A stretch of 37,702 nucleotides of DNA from Planctomycetota bacterium (GTDB lineage Bacteria; Planctomycetota; UBA1135; GCA-002686595). Position numbers and translations under genes: made by a program. The stretch lies in NCBI GenBank assembly GCA_026692665.1, contig JAPLOF010000024.1, positions 1 through 37,702 on the forward strand, in the 5' to 3' direction. The notes below the pieces were generated by a model. It was not told where the DNA came from and searched no databases. It saw only the letters and a list, made by a program, of their open reading frames with translations. Below are positions 6,067 through 13,925 of this stretch, in pieces (the first letter of the stretch is position 1; the number at the start of each line of letters is the position of its first letter).

Positions 6067-8730
6067 ATGTTCCTCACGAGGCCGATCTTACCCTTGGATC
6101 CCGACGGCGAACGCCAATCCGAGCCTTTCGACGACGACGGCCGTCGAGGCGCGTACCCCGGTCCATCGGAGTTCGATCGGGGACGGACGCCGACGCCCGA
6201 GTCCGCCGCGCTCGCGCGCCTGGCCGACCTCGCGCAACGGATGAAACCGGGCGCGCGCTACGAGCGCCACGGCGAACTGAACCGCGGAGGGATGGGCGCG
6301 ATCCTGCGCGTGACCGACCGCGGATTGCAGCGCACGATCGCGATGAAGGTCGTGCTCGAGCGCGGAGGCAAGACGGGCACGGGATCCACGGTCGATCCAC
6401 GGGCGCTCGGCCGCTTCCTCGACGAGGCACAAGTCACCGGACAGCTCGAGCACCCCGGCGTCGTCCCGGTCCACGAGATCGGCATCGGCGACGACGGGCA
6501 GCCGTACTTCACGATGAGGCTCGTCCGTGGGCGCGACTTCGAGTGGGTCCTCGAGCAGGTCGATGCGCGGGCGCAAGGCTGGACGCCGACACGCGCGCTC
6601 GGCGTCTTGCTGCGCGTGTGCGAGACGATGGCCTTCGCGCACGACCGCGGCGTGATCCACCGCTACCTCAAGCCCGCCAACGTCATGGTCGGCGATTACG
6701 GCGAGGTCTACGTGATGGACTGGGGCCTCGCGAAAGTCGTCGATCGCACGGAGTCGAGTGGCTTCCCTGCGACCGACGACGCCGACGTCGCGGACCCCCT
6801 GGCGACGATGCAGGGGGACGTGTTCGGCACGCCCGCGTACATGCCGCCCGAGCAAGCACGCGGTGAGGTCGGCGCACTCGACCGTCGTTCCGACGTCTAT
6901 TCCCTCGGAGCGATGCTCTACTCGCTGCTGACGGGAGGTCCGCCTTACCTGCGGAGCCGCAAGTCGGTCGCGCGATATGGCGCACGGATCCAGCCGTCGC
7001 CGGCACAGGTGATCCAGATGGTCCGGGCCGGACCGCCGACGCCGATCCGACAAGGCAGTCAGGGCGTCGCGCCGGAGCTCGAAGCGATCTGCGAACGCGC
7101 GATGAGACGCGAGCCCGAGGGCCGCTATGGAGACATGACGGCGCTCGCGGCCGATCTGCGCGCCTACCTCGAGAACCGCGTCGTCCAGGCACATCGCACC
7201 GGGCCGCTCGTCGAACTCCGGAAGTGGATTCGACGCAATCGCGGCCTCGCGATCGCGATCGCGGCGGCCTTCGTTCTCTCCCTCGCCGGATTGGGAGCGA
7301 CGTCCTGGGTCGAAATGCGCCGGCGCGCCCAGGCGGAGGACGGCCGCCTGCGCGTCCTGCGACTCGCGGACGTCAAGGAACTCCAGAACCTGATCGAGGG
7401 CGAGCGCCAGCTCGGCGCGCCGGTGCCCGCCCATGCGGAGAGTTTCGGTCAGTGGGTGGCGCGGGCCGAGAGGTTGATCGAACGGCTGCCGCTCCACAGA
7501 TCGAATCTCGCCGATCTGGAGTCCGAGCTCCGTGCTCGCGGCGAGGTATCGACCGCCAGCCGCTCGTTCGAGGAGAACGAGATCGCCTGGCAGGTCGAGA
7601 CGGAGACGAGGCTCCTGTCCGACCTCGAGGAATTCACTCGCTCCCACACAGGTCTCCTCCCGCGGACGATCGCCCGTCGCGATCTCGCTCGCTCGATGGG
7701 AGAGCGCACGATCACCGGACCGGAGGCCGCGGCGCGCTGGTCCGCGGCGTTGGCTTCCATCTCCGATGCTCGGGAGTGCGCGCGTTACGCAGGTCTCTCG
7801 ATCTCGCCGCAAGTCGGACTGCTGCCGCTGGGCCGCGACTCGAACTCGGGGTTGTGGGAGTTCTGGCACGTCGCCAGTGGCGAGGAGCCGCGCCGCCGCG
7901 AGGACGGGACCTTCGCCGTGACGGGAGACACGGGAATCGTGCTCGTGCTCGTTCCCGGCGGATCGTTCGTGATGGGCGCGCAGGCCAAGGATCCGTCGCA
8001 GCCCAACTGGCACGCCGAGGCCGACGATTGGGAGAGTCCCCCGCACGAGGTCGTGCTCCAGCCGTACTTCGTGTCGAAGTACGAGACGACCCAGGGTCAG
8101 TGGCTGCGCGCGACGGGCGCCAATCCGAGCCGCTACCAGGGTCGTGTGATCTTCGGCACGGACACACACCTCGAGTTCACGCTCGCGCACCCCGTCGAGA
8201 CGGTGACGCGCGGCCAGTGCGCCGAAGTCTACGCGAGCCTCGGTCTCGACCTGCCGACCGAAGCTCAGTGGGAGTGTGCCGCGCGTGGCGCCACGGCGAC
8301 CGCCTGGTACACGGGCTCCGAGATCTCAGGCGGCCTCGCGCTCCACGCGAACCTGGCCAGCCCCGAATCGACGGCCGCTGGCATTGGCGAGCAGGACGAG
8401 GGCTGGCCCACGGACGGCTTCGCTGCGACCGCGCCGGTCGGGAGCCTGCTCGCGAACCCCTACGGTTTGCACGACGTCTACGGGAACGTCTTCGAATGGT
8501 GTCGCGACGACTTCGCGTACTACGACGGGGGGGACGGGACCTCGGCCTCCTCGCGCGCCGCGCCCGGCGACGGCCTGCGCCTCGGAGGGTTGGCGCGCAA
8601 GACGATCGCGCGGGGCGGGGCCTTCAACTACAGGGCGCGCTACGCGCGGTCGACTTCGCGCCTCTTCCTCGAGGACGACCGCAAGAACCACAACCTGGGA
8701 ACACGAGCCGCGCGCGCGCTCGACCGCTGA
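6067..8730 (+). CDS. Ser/Thr kinase-like protein fused to an FGE-like domain, catalytic Asp replaced by Tyr
   Basis: About 887 residues. A kinase domain (about 65-370) has a Gly-rich loop N-R-G-G-M-G, the Lys of I-A-M-K-V, a D-W-G metal-binding motif at 218-220 (common in planctomycete kinases) and M-P-P-E-Q. The catalytic loop reads H-R-Y-L-K-P-A-N: codon 6664-6666 is TAC, giving Tyr200 where active kinases have Asp. A transmembrane helix (about 391-413) is followed by a helical linker and an FGE-sulfatase/SUMF1-like domain (about 620-887; V-P-G-G-S-F-V-M-G, L-P-T-E-A-Q-W-E, Y-G-N-V-F-E-W-C, R-G-G-A-F-N-Y). That domain lacks the paired Cys of true formylglycine-generating enzymes, so it probably binds a ligand outside the membrane. 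It may be a pseudokinase. Start 6067 has no clear ribosome binding site. Confidence 0.88.
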   Translation: MFLTRPILPLDPDGERQSEPFDDDGRRGAYPGPSEFDRGRTPTPESAALARLADLAQRMKPGARYERHGELNRGGMGAILRVTDRGLQRTIAMKVVLERGGKTGTGSTVDPRALGRFLDEAQVTGQLEHPGVVPVHEIGIGDDGQPYFTMRLVRGRDFEWVLEQVDARAQGWTPTRALGVLLRVCETMAFAHDRGVIHRYLKPANVMVGDYGEVYVMDWGLAKVVDRTESSGFPATDDADVADPLATMQGDVFGTPAYMPPEQARGEVGALDRRSDVYSLGAMLYSLLTGGPPYLRSRKSVARYGARIQPSPAQVIQMVRAGPPTPIRQGSQGVAPELEAICERAMRREPEGRYGDMTALAADLRAYLENRVVQAHRTGPLVELRKWIRRNRGLAIAIAAAFVLSLAGLGATSWVEMRRRAQAEDGRLRVLRLADVKELQNLIEGERQLGAPVPAHAESFGQWVARAERLIERLPLHRSNLADLESELRARGEVSTASRSFEENEIAWQVETETRLLSDLEEFTRSHTGLLPRTIARRDLARSMGERTITGPEAAARWSAALASISDARECARYAGLSISPQVGLLPLGRDSNSGLWEFWHVASGEEPRRREDGTFAVTGDTGIVLVLVPGGSFVMGAQAKDPSQPNWHAEADDWESPPHEVVLQPYFVSKYETTQGQWLRATGANPSRYQGRVIFGTDTHLEFTLAHPVETVTRGQCAEVYASLGLDLPTEAQWECAARGATATAWYTGSEISGGLALHANLASPESTAAGIGEQDEGWPTDGFAATAPVGSLLANPYGLHDVYGNVFEWCRDDFAYYDGGDGTSASSRAAPGDGLRLGGLARKTIARGGAFNYRARYARSTSRLFLEDDRKNHNLGTRAARALDR

Positions 8731-8755
8731 GCCGGGCCGGCGCGCGACATCGCAC

Positions 8756-8894
8756 GAGACTGACCCAGTTCGCTGGCCTTTCGTGGGTCGCGGGTAGGGA
8801 GCCCCCCGGGATTGCGGTGCGACTGCGCGCTACACGGCCTCGGGCTTCCGCTGGAGCGCCGCGGAACCGACGGACAGCCAAGTGGGTCAGTCTC
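8756..8894. mobile_element. Small element with terminal inverted repeats, copy 1 (MITE-like)
   Basis: 139 bp with 23-bp ends that match at 20 of 23 positions when one is reverse-complemented. The left end begins GAGACTGACCCAGTT (8756); the right end finishes GTGGGTCAGTCTC (8894). It contains no ORF and starts 25 bp after the stop codon of the kinase gene. The ends match those at 29000-29133 and the left end at 37559. No target-site duplication is evident. It could be a non-autonomous transposable element, and its fold-back ends could also act as a transcription terminator. Confidence 0.7.
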
Positions 8895-8992
8895 GAGGTG
8901 ATTTCGAGCCGCCGGGCGCGCCTCCTCCCGAGCCACCCGCTCTACCCAAGCAGGACGGGGGGGGCGGGCACTGCCCACCTCGGCCCGACCGT

Positions 8993-9010
8993 GGGTAGCG
9001 GTTCGGGCCG
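8993..9010 (+). repeat. 18-bp inverted repeat, left arm
   Basis: GGGTAGCGGTTCGGGCCG; the exact reverse complement is at 11165-11182. Similarity continues weakly inward (TTCCC and a GTCT about 10 bases further on). The two arms enclose the TetR gene, the diiron gene and the Clp relic. Confidence 0.6.
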
Positions 9011-9101
9011 CTTCCCCGCAGGTCTCGAGCCCGCGCACGAGAGGATCAGGTCCCGCTTCGAAATCGGTGAAACGACTCGGGCGAACTTGCGGCTCGTCCC
9101 C

Positions 9102-9668
9102 CTAGCGCAGCACGCGCTCGACCATCGCCACGATGGACGCGCGGTTCTTGGCGTCCGGGGCCACGATCGCGTAGCTCATCAGGCCCATGTTCAGCGCCGT
9201 GAGGAACTTGGCCAGCGCGTCCACGTCGGTGTCCGCCGCGAGCTCCCCGTGCGCGCACGCGGGCGCGAGGTTGCGCCGAAAACTAGCCTCGGCGGAGGCA
9301 GCGAAGCGCTCGATGGTCGCGTAGACGCGCCGCGGGATGACGTGCTTCTCGCGGATCGTGTTGACCGCCAGGCAGCCGTGGGGGAAGTCTTGCTGCAGCA
9401 GCGCGGCATAGAACGAGCGCACGTTCGCGAGGCCCGCGGGCTCGCGCTGCAGGTGCGCGTTCAGCTCTCCTAGCCGCTCCAGATAGCCGTCGAGCGCTGC
9501 CTGGAAGAGGCCTTCCTTGCCGCCGAACTCCTTGTAGAGGCTGAAGCGGTTCAGGCCGGTGACCTCGACCAACTCCTGCAGGTGCGCGCCTTCGTAGCCC
9601 TTGCGCGAGAAGAGCTCGGTCGCCTTGCGCAGCACCTCGCCGCGCTCGTAGGTCCTGGGTCGTGCCAT
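9102..9668 (-). CDS. TetR/AcrR-family transcriptional regulator
   Basis: 188 residues, the usual size. The N-terminal helix-turn-helix (residues about 9-55) shows A-T-E-L-F-S-R-K-G-Y-E-G, then L-Q-E-L-V-E-V-T-G-L-N-R-F-S-L-Y-K-E-F-G-G-K-E-G-L-F, which is the canonical TetR DNA-binding signature. The rest is the variable ligand-binding helical domain, with P-H-G-C-L-A-V-N-T as in many TetR_C members. ATG 9668 is preceded by AAGGA about 10 bases upstream. It is transcribed divergently from the diiron protein, and the 171-bp gap contains palindromic repeats, so it most likely represses that gene and itself. The ligand is unknown. Confidence 0.9.
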   Translation of the reverse strand: MARPRTYERGEVLRKATELFSRKGYEGAHLQELVEVTGLNRFSLYKEFGGKEGLFQAALDGYLERLGELNAHLQREPAGLANVRSFYAALLQQDFPHGCLAVNTIREKHVIPRRVYATIERFAASAEASFRRNLAPACAHGELAADTDVDALAKFLTALNMGLMSYAIVAPDAKNRASIVAMVERVLR

Positions 9669-9680
9669 GGTCCGCTATCC

Positions 9681-9696
9681 TTCTGTTGGAAAAGAA
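9681..9696. promoter_or_regulatory. Possible operator (TTCT-N8-AGAA)
   Basis: An inverted repeat close to the start of the TetR gene, sharing TTCTG with the two sites further right. Weak on its own. Confidence 0.3.
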
Positions 9697-9721
9697 CTTA
9701 TGCCAGAGCCACGCCGTTTGC

Positions 9722-9738
9722 CACCTTTCGTTCTGAAA
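9722..9738. promoter_or_regulatory. Probable TetR operator, site 1
   Basis: CACCTTTCGTTCTGAAA, containing the partial palindrome TTTC-N5-GAAA. It is repeated with one mismatch at 9778-9794, 56 bp away, in the gap between divergent genes. Confidence 0.5.
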
Positions 9739-9777
9739 TCCTGTGGTGCTGCCCGGGTGGGCCGCTATGGTGTTCGT

Positions 9778-9794
9778 CACCTGTCGTTCTGAAA
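9778..9794. promoter_or_regulatory. Probable TetR operator, site 2
   Basis: CACCTGTCGTTCTGAAA, 16 of 17 bases identical to site 1. It lies 45 bp before the start of the diiron-protein gene, a typical position for repression. Confidence 0.5.
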
Positions 9795-9839
9795 CAAAGC
9801 CGCGCAACCCGCGGCCCTAGCCACCCAAGGAGACCGCTC

Positions 9840-10772
9840 ATGCCCGCCTACTCGTACGCCGCCTGCCTCGAAAACGCCTACAAGGTCAACTGGAGGATCG
9901 AGGACGTCCTCGCCGACCGGAGCTTCGACCCCTCGAAGCGCTGGTTGCCGCTCTCGCTCTCCGCGGCCGGCGCCGTGACCTGCCTCGACGAGGCCGGAAA
10001 GCGCGCGCTGACGCAGGTCGAACTCGCCGCCTACGCGCACCTCTTCGGCTACGTCGAGGAGTTCATCGCGCCCAAGGTCAGCACGCTCGCGCACGACTTC
10101 GAGCTCGAGAACCGCGCCGCCTTCGACGCGCTGACCAACTTCGCAGCCGAGGAGGTCAAGCACATGAACCTCTTCCGCGCCCTGCGCGGCCGCACGAACG
10201 CGCAGCTCGGTTTCGAGCTGGCGCTGCTCGAGGGCGAAACGAGCACCGCGCGCTTCGTGCTCGGCAAGAGCAACGCGGCAGCGCTGCTCTTCATCTCCGC
10301 GCTCGAGTGGATGACGCAGGGCCACTACCTCGACGCCATCAAGGACGATTCCGGCCTCGATCCGTTCACGAAGGTGATCTTCAAGGCCCACTGGGTCGAG
10401 GAGTCGCAGCACGCGCAGCTCGACCATCTCGAGACCATGCGCGCTTTCGAGGCGCTCACGCCCGCAGAGCGCGGGCGGGCCTTCGACGAGGTTGTCGAGA
10501 TCGTGACGGCGGTCGACGGCCTGTTGCAGCAGCAGGTCGGCCACGACATCGCAAACCTCGCGAGGCTCTTGCGTCGTGCTTTCGACGCGCGAGAGACGGC
10601 CGAGCTCGAGCGTGAGATCCTGCGCGCCAAGCGCTGGACCTTCGTGCTGAGCGGAGTCACCCACCCGCGCTTCGCCGAGCTCTTTCGTGGCCTGGCCACG
10701 CCGGAGCAACAGCAACGAGTCGGCGCGGCGCTCGAGAGCCTGTTCGCGGCCGAGCCGGTCGTGAGCTGCTGA
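9840..10772 (+). CDS. Ferritin-like diiron protein, probable oxygenase
   Basis: 310 residues, mostly helical and soluble. Candidate diiron ligands are spaced as in four-helix ferritin-like enzymes: Glu74 (Y-V-E-E-F), Glu105 and His108 (A-E-E-V-K-H), Glu156 (A-L-E-W), Glu188 and His191 (V-E-E-S-Q-H), that is E...ExxH...E...ExxH. Such sites activate oxygen in hydroxylases, N-oxygenases (AurF-like) and desaturases; the substrate cannot be told from sequence. ATG 9840 follows AAGGAGA by 6 bases, which rejects the longer open frame from 9582. The divergent TetR gene and operator-like repeats suggest induction by a small molecule, possibly the substrate. Confidence 0.75.
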   Translation: MPAYSYAACLENAYKVNWRIEDVLADRSFDPSKRWLPLSLSAAGAVTCLDEAGKRALTQVELAAYAHLFGYVEEFIAPKVSTLAHDFELENRAAFDALTNFAAEEVKHMNLFRALRGRTNAQLGFELALLEGETSTARFVLGKSNAAALLFISALEWMTQGHYLDAIKDDSGLDPFTKVIFKAHWVEESQHAQLDHLETMRAFEALTPAERGRAFDEVVEIVTAVDGLLQQQVGHDIANLARLLRRAFDARETAELEREILRAKRWTFVLSGVTHPRFAELFRGLATPEQQQRVGAALESLFAAEPVVSC

Positions 10773-10774
10773 GG

Positions 10775-10984
10775 AGAGAGCTCGCGCTCGACCGCGAGCG
10801 TCTCGCCCTCGATGCGCACGCGCAGGATCCCGCTCGCGTCCTTCGTCCCGTCGATCCTCTGGCGCGAGAGCGGCGTCTCGATCTCGCGCCGGATGACGCG
10901 GCGCAGCTCTCTCGCGCCGTAGTCCGGCGAGAAACCCTCCGCCGCGACCCACTTCGCCACCGCGCTCGAGAACGCGACCTGCAT
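10775..10984 (-). pseudogene. C-terminal relic of a ClpA/B/C-type ATPase
   Basis: Read on the minus strand from 10984, about 60 residues match the small C-terminal subdomain of Clp/Hsp100 ATPases: A-V-A-K-W-V-A-A-E-G-F-S-P-D-Y-G-A-R-E-L-R-R, then R-E-I-E-T-P-L-S and a short beta hairpin ending E-G-E-T-L-A-V-E. In ClpB/ClpC this is 'GFDPxYGARPLRRxIQxxIExPLS'. The Walker motifs and arginine fingers are absent, and the frame runs without a stop into the antisense strand of the diiron gene, so its natural end is lost. It is a fragment left by rearrangement. Confidence 0.65.
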
Positions 10985-11164
10985 CCCGCGACGGGAGCCA
11001 ACGGCGCACATCCCAGGGGGCGCGGTCCGGCCGCGCCCTGCCCGAGGCCGCGAGCCCTGCGCCTCCGACTGCCCCGAGGCCGCCACCGAGGCTGCTGAGA
11101 GCAAGTGGACGCACGCACGAGGGACCGGATCCACCTGTCCGCTGCCCCAAGACTCCTTGGGAAT

Positions 11165-11182
11165 CGGCCCGAACCGCTACCC
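11165..11182 (-). repeat. 18-bp inverted repeat, right arm
   Basis: Plus strand CGGCCCGAACCGCTACCC, the exact reverse complement of 8993-9010. It ends 140 bp before the next gene. Confidence 0.6.
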
Positions 11183-11321
11183 TCGGCCGCTCGTCGCTCC
11201 GATCGCCGGCCCGCAGCCTGGGAACCTCATCCGCAAGCCGTGCGCGGGGAACCCGCTCGCCAGGTTCGACCGAGCGCCCCCGAGGAACCAACCCAACCGT
11301 CCAGTAGTCTGACGCCTACCC

Positions 11322-13925
11322 ATGATCGTCCCCCCCCGCGTCGCGCAAGACGCATCGGCCACCACCACGATCATCCTCGGCGACGGCCTGGACGAGGACG
11401 TGGTCAGCGCCCAGGTGCGCCACTTCGACTCGCGCGCCCACGTGGGTCAGCGCGAGGTCGAGCGCCTGTTCGGCCGCGGCCGCAGCCACGGACAGGGTCC
11501 GCTGCCCACGCTGCTGCGCGCGGCGCTGGAGCGGCGCGCGCGCGGCGAGCGGATCGGCGTCGTGCTCCTGGCCCGCGCGGACGACCAGGCGCGCAACGGG
11601 GACCACGGCGGGGTTCGCTTTGCGCCGCCGCTCGACACGCTGGCCGGGCAGTGCAGTGTCGTCGCCTGCCAGGACGGCCACGTCCCCTGGGACGGGCTGC
11701 GCGCGGCGATCGCCGAGCAGGCCGGCCTCGACCCGGGTTCGGAGGCGACCCGCCTGCGGGTCCTCGTCGTCGGCTGCCACACGGAGGGCCGCGTCCTGGC
11801 GCTCGCCCTCGTGATGCGCCTGCTCTTCCGCTGCGAGGAGATCGCGATCTCACACCACCTCGTGGGCAGCGCGGTGCCCGAGGCGCACCTCGCGGTGCTG
11901 CGGCACACGTTGCCGGGCCTGGGCGTGCGCGTGCTCCTCGACCTGGACGACGTCGCGCGCTTCGCACACCTGCAGCCGCGGGACTTGCACGACGGAGCCG
12001 CGGGCCCGTGCCGGATCGAGCCCGAGGAGGTGCGCACGCAGCTTTCCGCGGAACAGCGCGAGATCGTCGAGCGCCTGTGCATGCACTGGACGCGCGCCCG
12101 GCTGCGCGCGCTCAAGGGCGGCTTCAGCGGCAGCCTGCTCCTCATGGCCGAAGGCTGGAAAGGCGAGGCGCGCACCGAGCCGCTCGTGCTCAAGATCGAC
12201 GCCTACCGGCAGATGCGGCGCGAGCTGGCCGGCTACTACATGGTCAAGGACTTCCTCGGCAAGCACGTGCCGACCTTCGGCCACCCGGTGAGCGCGGGCG
12301 ACTGGGTGGGCGTCGGGATGGAGCTGGCGGCCAAGGAAGGCACGCCCGAGACGTTGCAGGAGACCTTCCAGCGCGCCCACGACGAGGACGCGGCCCGGCA
12401 CTTCGCCCGGCGCCTGGACAAGACGCTGGAGATGCTGGCCGCACGACTGCTCTCCAACACGCGCGAGGTCGACTGGGTCGTCCCCTACCGCGACTTCGGA
12501 CTGCACACGGAGGACCAGCAGCGCTGGCTGATGGAGAACGCGGTCTTCATCGACCGCTACCTGCAGGAGGCGGGCGTCGTGGACGGCCGCATCGATCCCC
12601 AGGAGGTCCTGCCTCTATTCGCGCTGATCAGCAGCAACCAGAACGGCCTCGAGAGCGAGGTGTGCCTGGCACACGGCGACCTCAACTACGCCAACGTGAT
12701 CTGCGACCAGAGCGACGGCATCTGGCTGATCGACTGGACGCACTGCGCGCGCATGCCGCTCGAGCTGGACTTCGCGAAGCTCGAGAACGATGCCAAGTTC
12801 GTGATGGACAACGCGCTCGAGCTGGAGGACCTGCAGCGGCTGCGCCGACTCGAGGGGTTCCTGGCGCAGAACAAGGACCTGCCCGCGCTGGAGGCGCTCC
12901 CCGCCGAACTGGCCTTCGTCAAGTGGGACCTGCGCCTGCGCAAGCTGTACGGCACCGTGCGGCGCGTGCGCGCGGCGTGCTTCGCGCTCAAGGCCGGCTC
13001 GGACTGGACCGTGTACCGCATCGCGCTGCTGCGCTACGCGGCGCACACGCTCAGCTTCGACGCCCGCCGCGGCCGCGGCGAGTGCGACCTCGTGCAGCTC
13101 GCCAGCGCGCTGAACTCGGTGCGCGAGCTGTGCTACGAGCTGTTCGCGGACCCGTTCCACATGCAGATCCGCACCGAGCGCCCGGACGATTACCCCAAGC
13201 GCCAGAGGATCACAGTGGACGAGGCGCCCTGGAGCCGCGCGTGCCCGCAGTACGCGCCGCCCTACTACGTCGCGCCCGCGGTGCTCGCCGGCCACGGCGC
13301 GGGCGGCTGGGCCGACCCCGAGGACGTCGCGGCGATCCGCGCCGAGCTGGCCGCGCGCCCGGCCGAACATCGCGACGAGCAGGGACGCCCGCTGAACCCG
13401 GCCGGACGCACCGGCATCGCCGGGCGCGGCCTGCTCGGACTGTGGGGCCCGAACGTCTCGCTCGCCGCGGTGCTCGTGCGTCCGGCGGTCGACGGCGGCG
13501 CGCTGGAGCTCGTGCTGGGCCAGCGGACGGGCGAGACGCACCTCGAGCTGCCCAAGGGATTCGTGCTGCCGGGTGAGAGCGCCGAGGCTGGATTCCTGCG
13601 CATCCTGCGCACGGAGACGGGTGTCGAGCCGCGCGCGCCGGGAGAGGTCGTCGTCGAGGAGTCGACGTTCGACCCGCGCCACACCGACCACGCCTGGGTC
13701 GAAACGCGCGTGCACCTGTGGTTCGACGTGCAGGACGAGTTCCCGGACCTGCTCGCCGCGGGCGGCGACTTCGAGACGCTGAACTGGTGGCCGCTCGTCG
13801 CCGAGACGATCAACCGCCTCCCCTCCGGGCAGGCCGGGCTGGTGCGCGCGTGCGTCCAGAGCCTCGCGGCCACCGGGAGCCTGGGCCAGAACGACGCACA
13901 CGCCGTGCTGGCGGGGAGCGGATGA
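11322..13925 (+). CDS. Isochorismatase-like / APH-like kinase / Nudix fusion protein
   Basis: 867 residues, three domains. Residues about 20-220 resemble an isochorismatase-fold hydrolase (V-L-V-V-G-C-H-T-E-G-R-V-L-A-L-A, then S-A-V-P-E-A-H), but TEGRV stands where hydrolases have T-D-x-C-V, so the catalytic Cys looks replaced by Arg. Residues about 255-610 are an aminoglycoside-phosphotransferase-like kinase: a Gly-rich K-G-G-F-S-G-S, Lys of V-L-K-I-D, catalytic H451-G-D-L-N and Mg-binding I-D471-W, all intact. Residues about 720-850 are a Nudix domain whose box reads G-F-V-L-P-G-E-x7-R-I-L-R-T-E-T-G-V, so two conserved Glu (RE and the first of EE) are changed. The phosphatase gene follows with a 4-bp overlap. 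The kinase resembles APH-like domains such as TCAD9 of conflict systems (unverified). No Shine-Dalgarno is seen; a C8 run lies at codons 3-6. Confidence 0.75.
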   Translation: MIVPPRVAQDASATTTIILGDGLDEDVVSAQVRHFDSRAHVGQREVERLFGRGRSHGQGPLPTLLRAALERRARGERIGVVLLARADDQARNGDHGGVRFAPPLDTLAGQCSVVACQDGHVPWDGLRAAIAEQAGLDPGSEATRLRVLVVGCHTEGRVLALALVMRLLFRCEEIAISHHLVGSAVPEAHLAVLRHTLPGLGVRVLLDLDDVARFAHLQPRDLHDGAAGPCRIEPEEVRTQLSAEQREIVERLCMHWTRARLRALKGGFSGSLLLMAEGWKGEARTEPLVLKIDAYRQMRRELAGYYMVKDFLGKHVPTFGHPVSAGDWVGVGMELAAKEGTPETLQETFQRAHDEDAARHFARRLDKTLEMLAARLLSNTREVDWVVPYRDFGLHTEDQQRWLMENAVFIDRYLQEAGVVDGRIDPQEVLPLFALISSNQNGLESEVCLAHGDLNYANVICDQSDGIWLIDWTHCARMPLELDFAKLENDAKFVMDNALELEDLQRLRRLEGFLAQNKDLPALEALPAELAFVKWDLRLRKLYGTVRRVRAACFALKAGSDWTVYRIALLRYAAHTLSFDARRGRGECDLVQLASALNSVRELCYELFADPFHMQIRTERPDDYPKRQRITVDEAPWSRACPQYAPPYYVAPAVLAGHGAGGWADPEDVAAIRAELAARPAEHRDEQGRPLNPAGRTGIAGRGLLGLWGPNVSLAAVLVRPAVDGGALELVLGQRTGETHLELPKGFVLPGESAEAGFLRILRTETGVEPRAPGEVVVEESTFDPRHTDHAWVETRVHLWFDVQDEFPDLLAAGGDFETLNWWPLVAETINRLPSGQAGLVRACVQSLAATGSLGQNDAHAVLAGSG

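Larger units (their letters stand above)
8731..9101. other. Convergent intergenic region with a mobile element and one repeat arm
   Basis: No gene is visible between the kinase and the convergent TetR gene. The region holds the inverted-repeat element at 8756-8894 and one arm (8993-9010) of an 18-bp inverted repeat whose partner is at 11165-11182. A G8 run lies at 8957-8964. Confidence 0.6.
10773..11321. other. Intergenic region with a gene relic and one repeat arm
   Basis: About 550 bp without an intact gene. It holds the Clp relic (10775-10984, minus strand) and the right arm of the 18-bp inverted repeat (11165-11182). The remaining sequence is GC-rich with no recognisable coding content. 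Confidence 0.55.

Noticed and set aside
7930..8730. Sulfatase-maturing enzyme function for the FGE-like domain
   Set aside because: The catalytic Cys pair is not present and no sulfatase gene is nearby.
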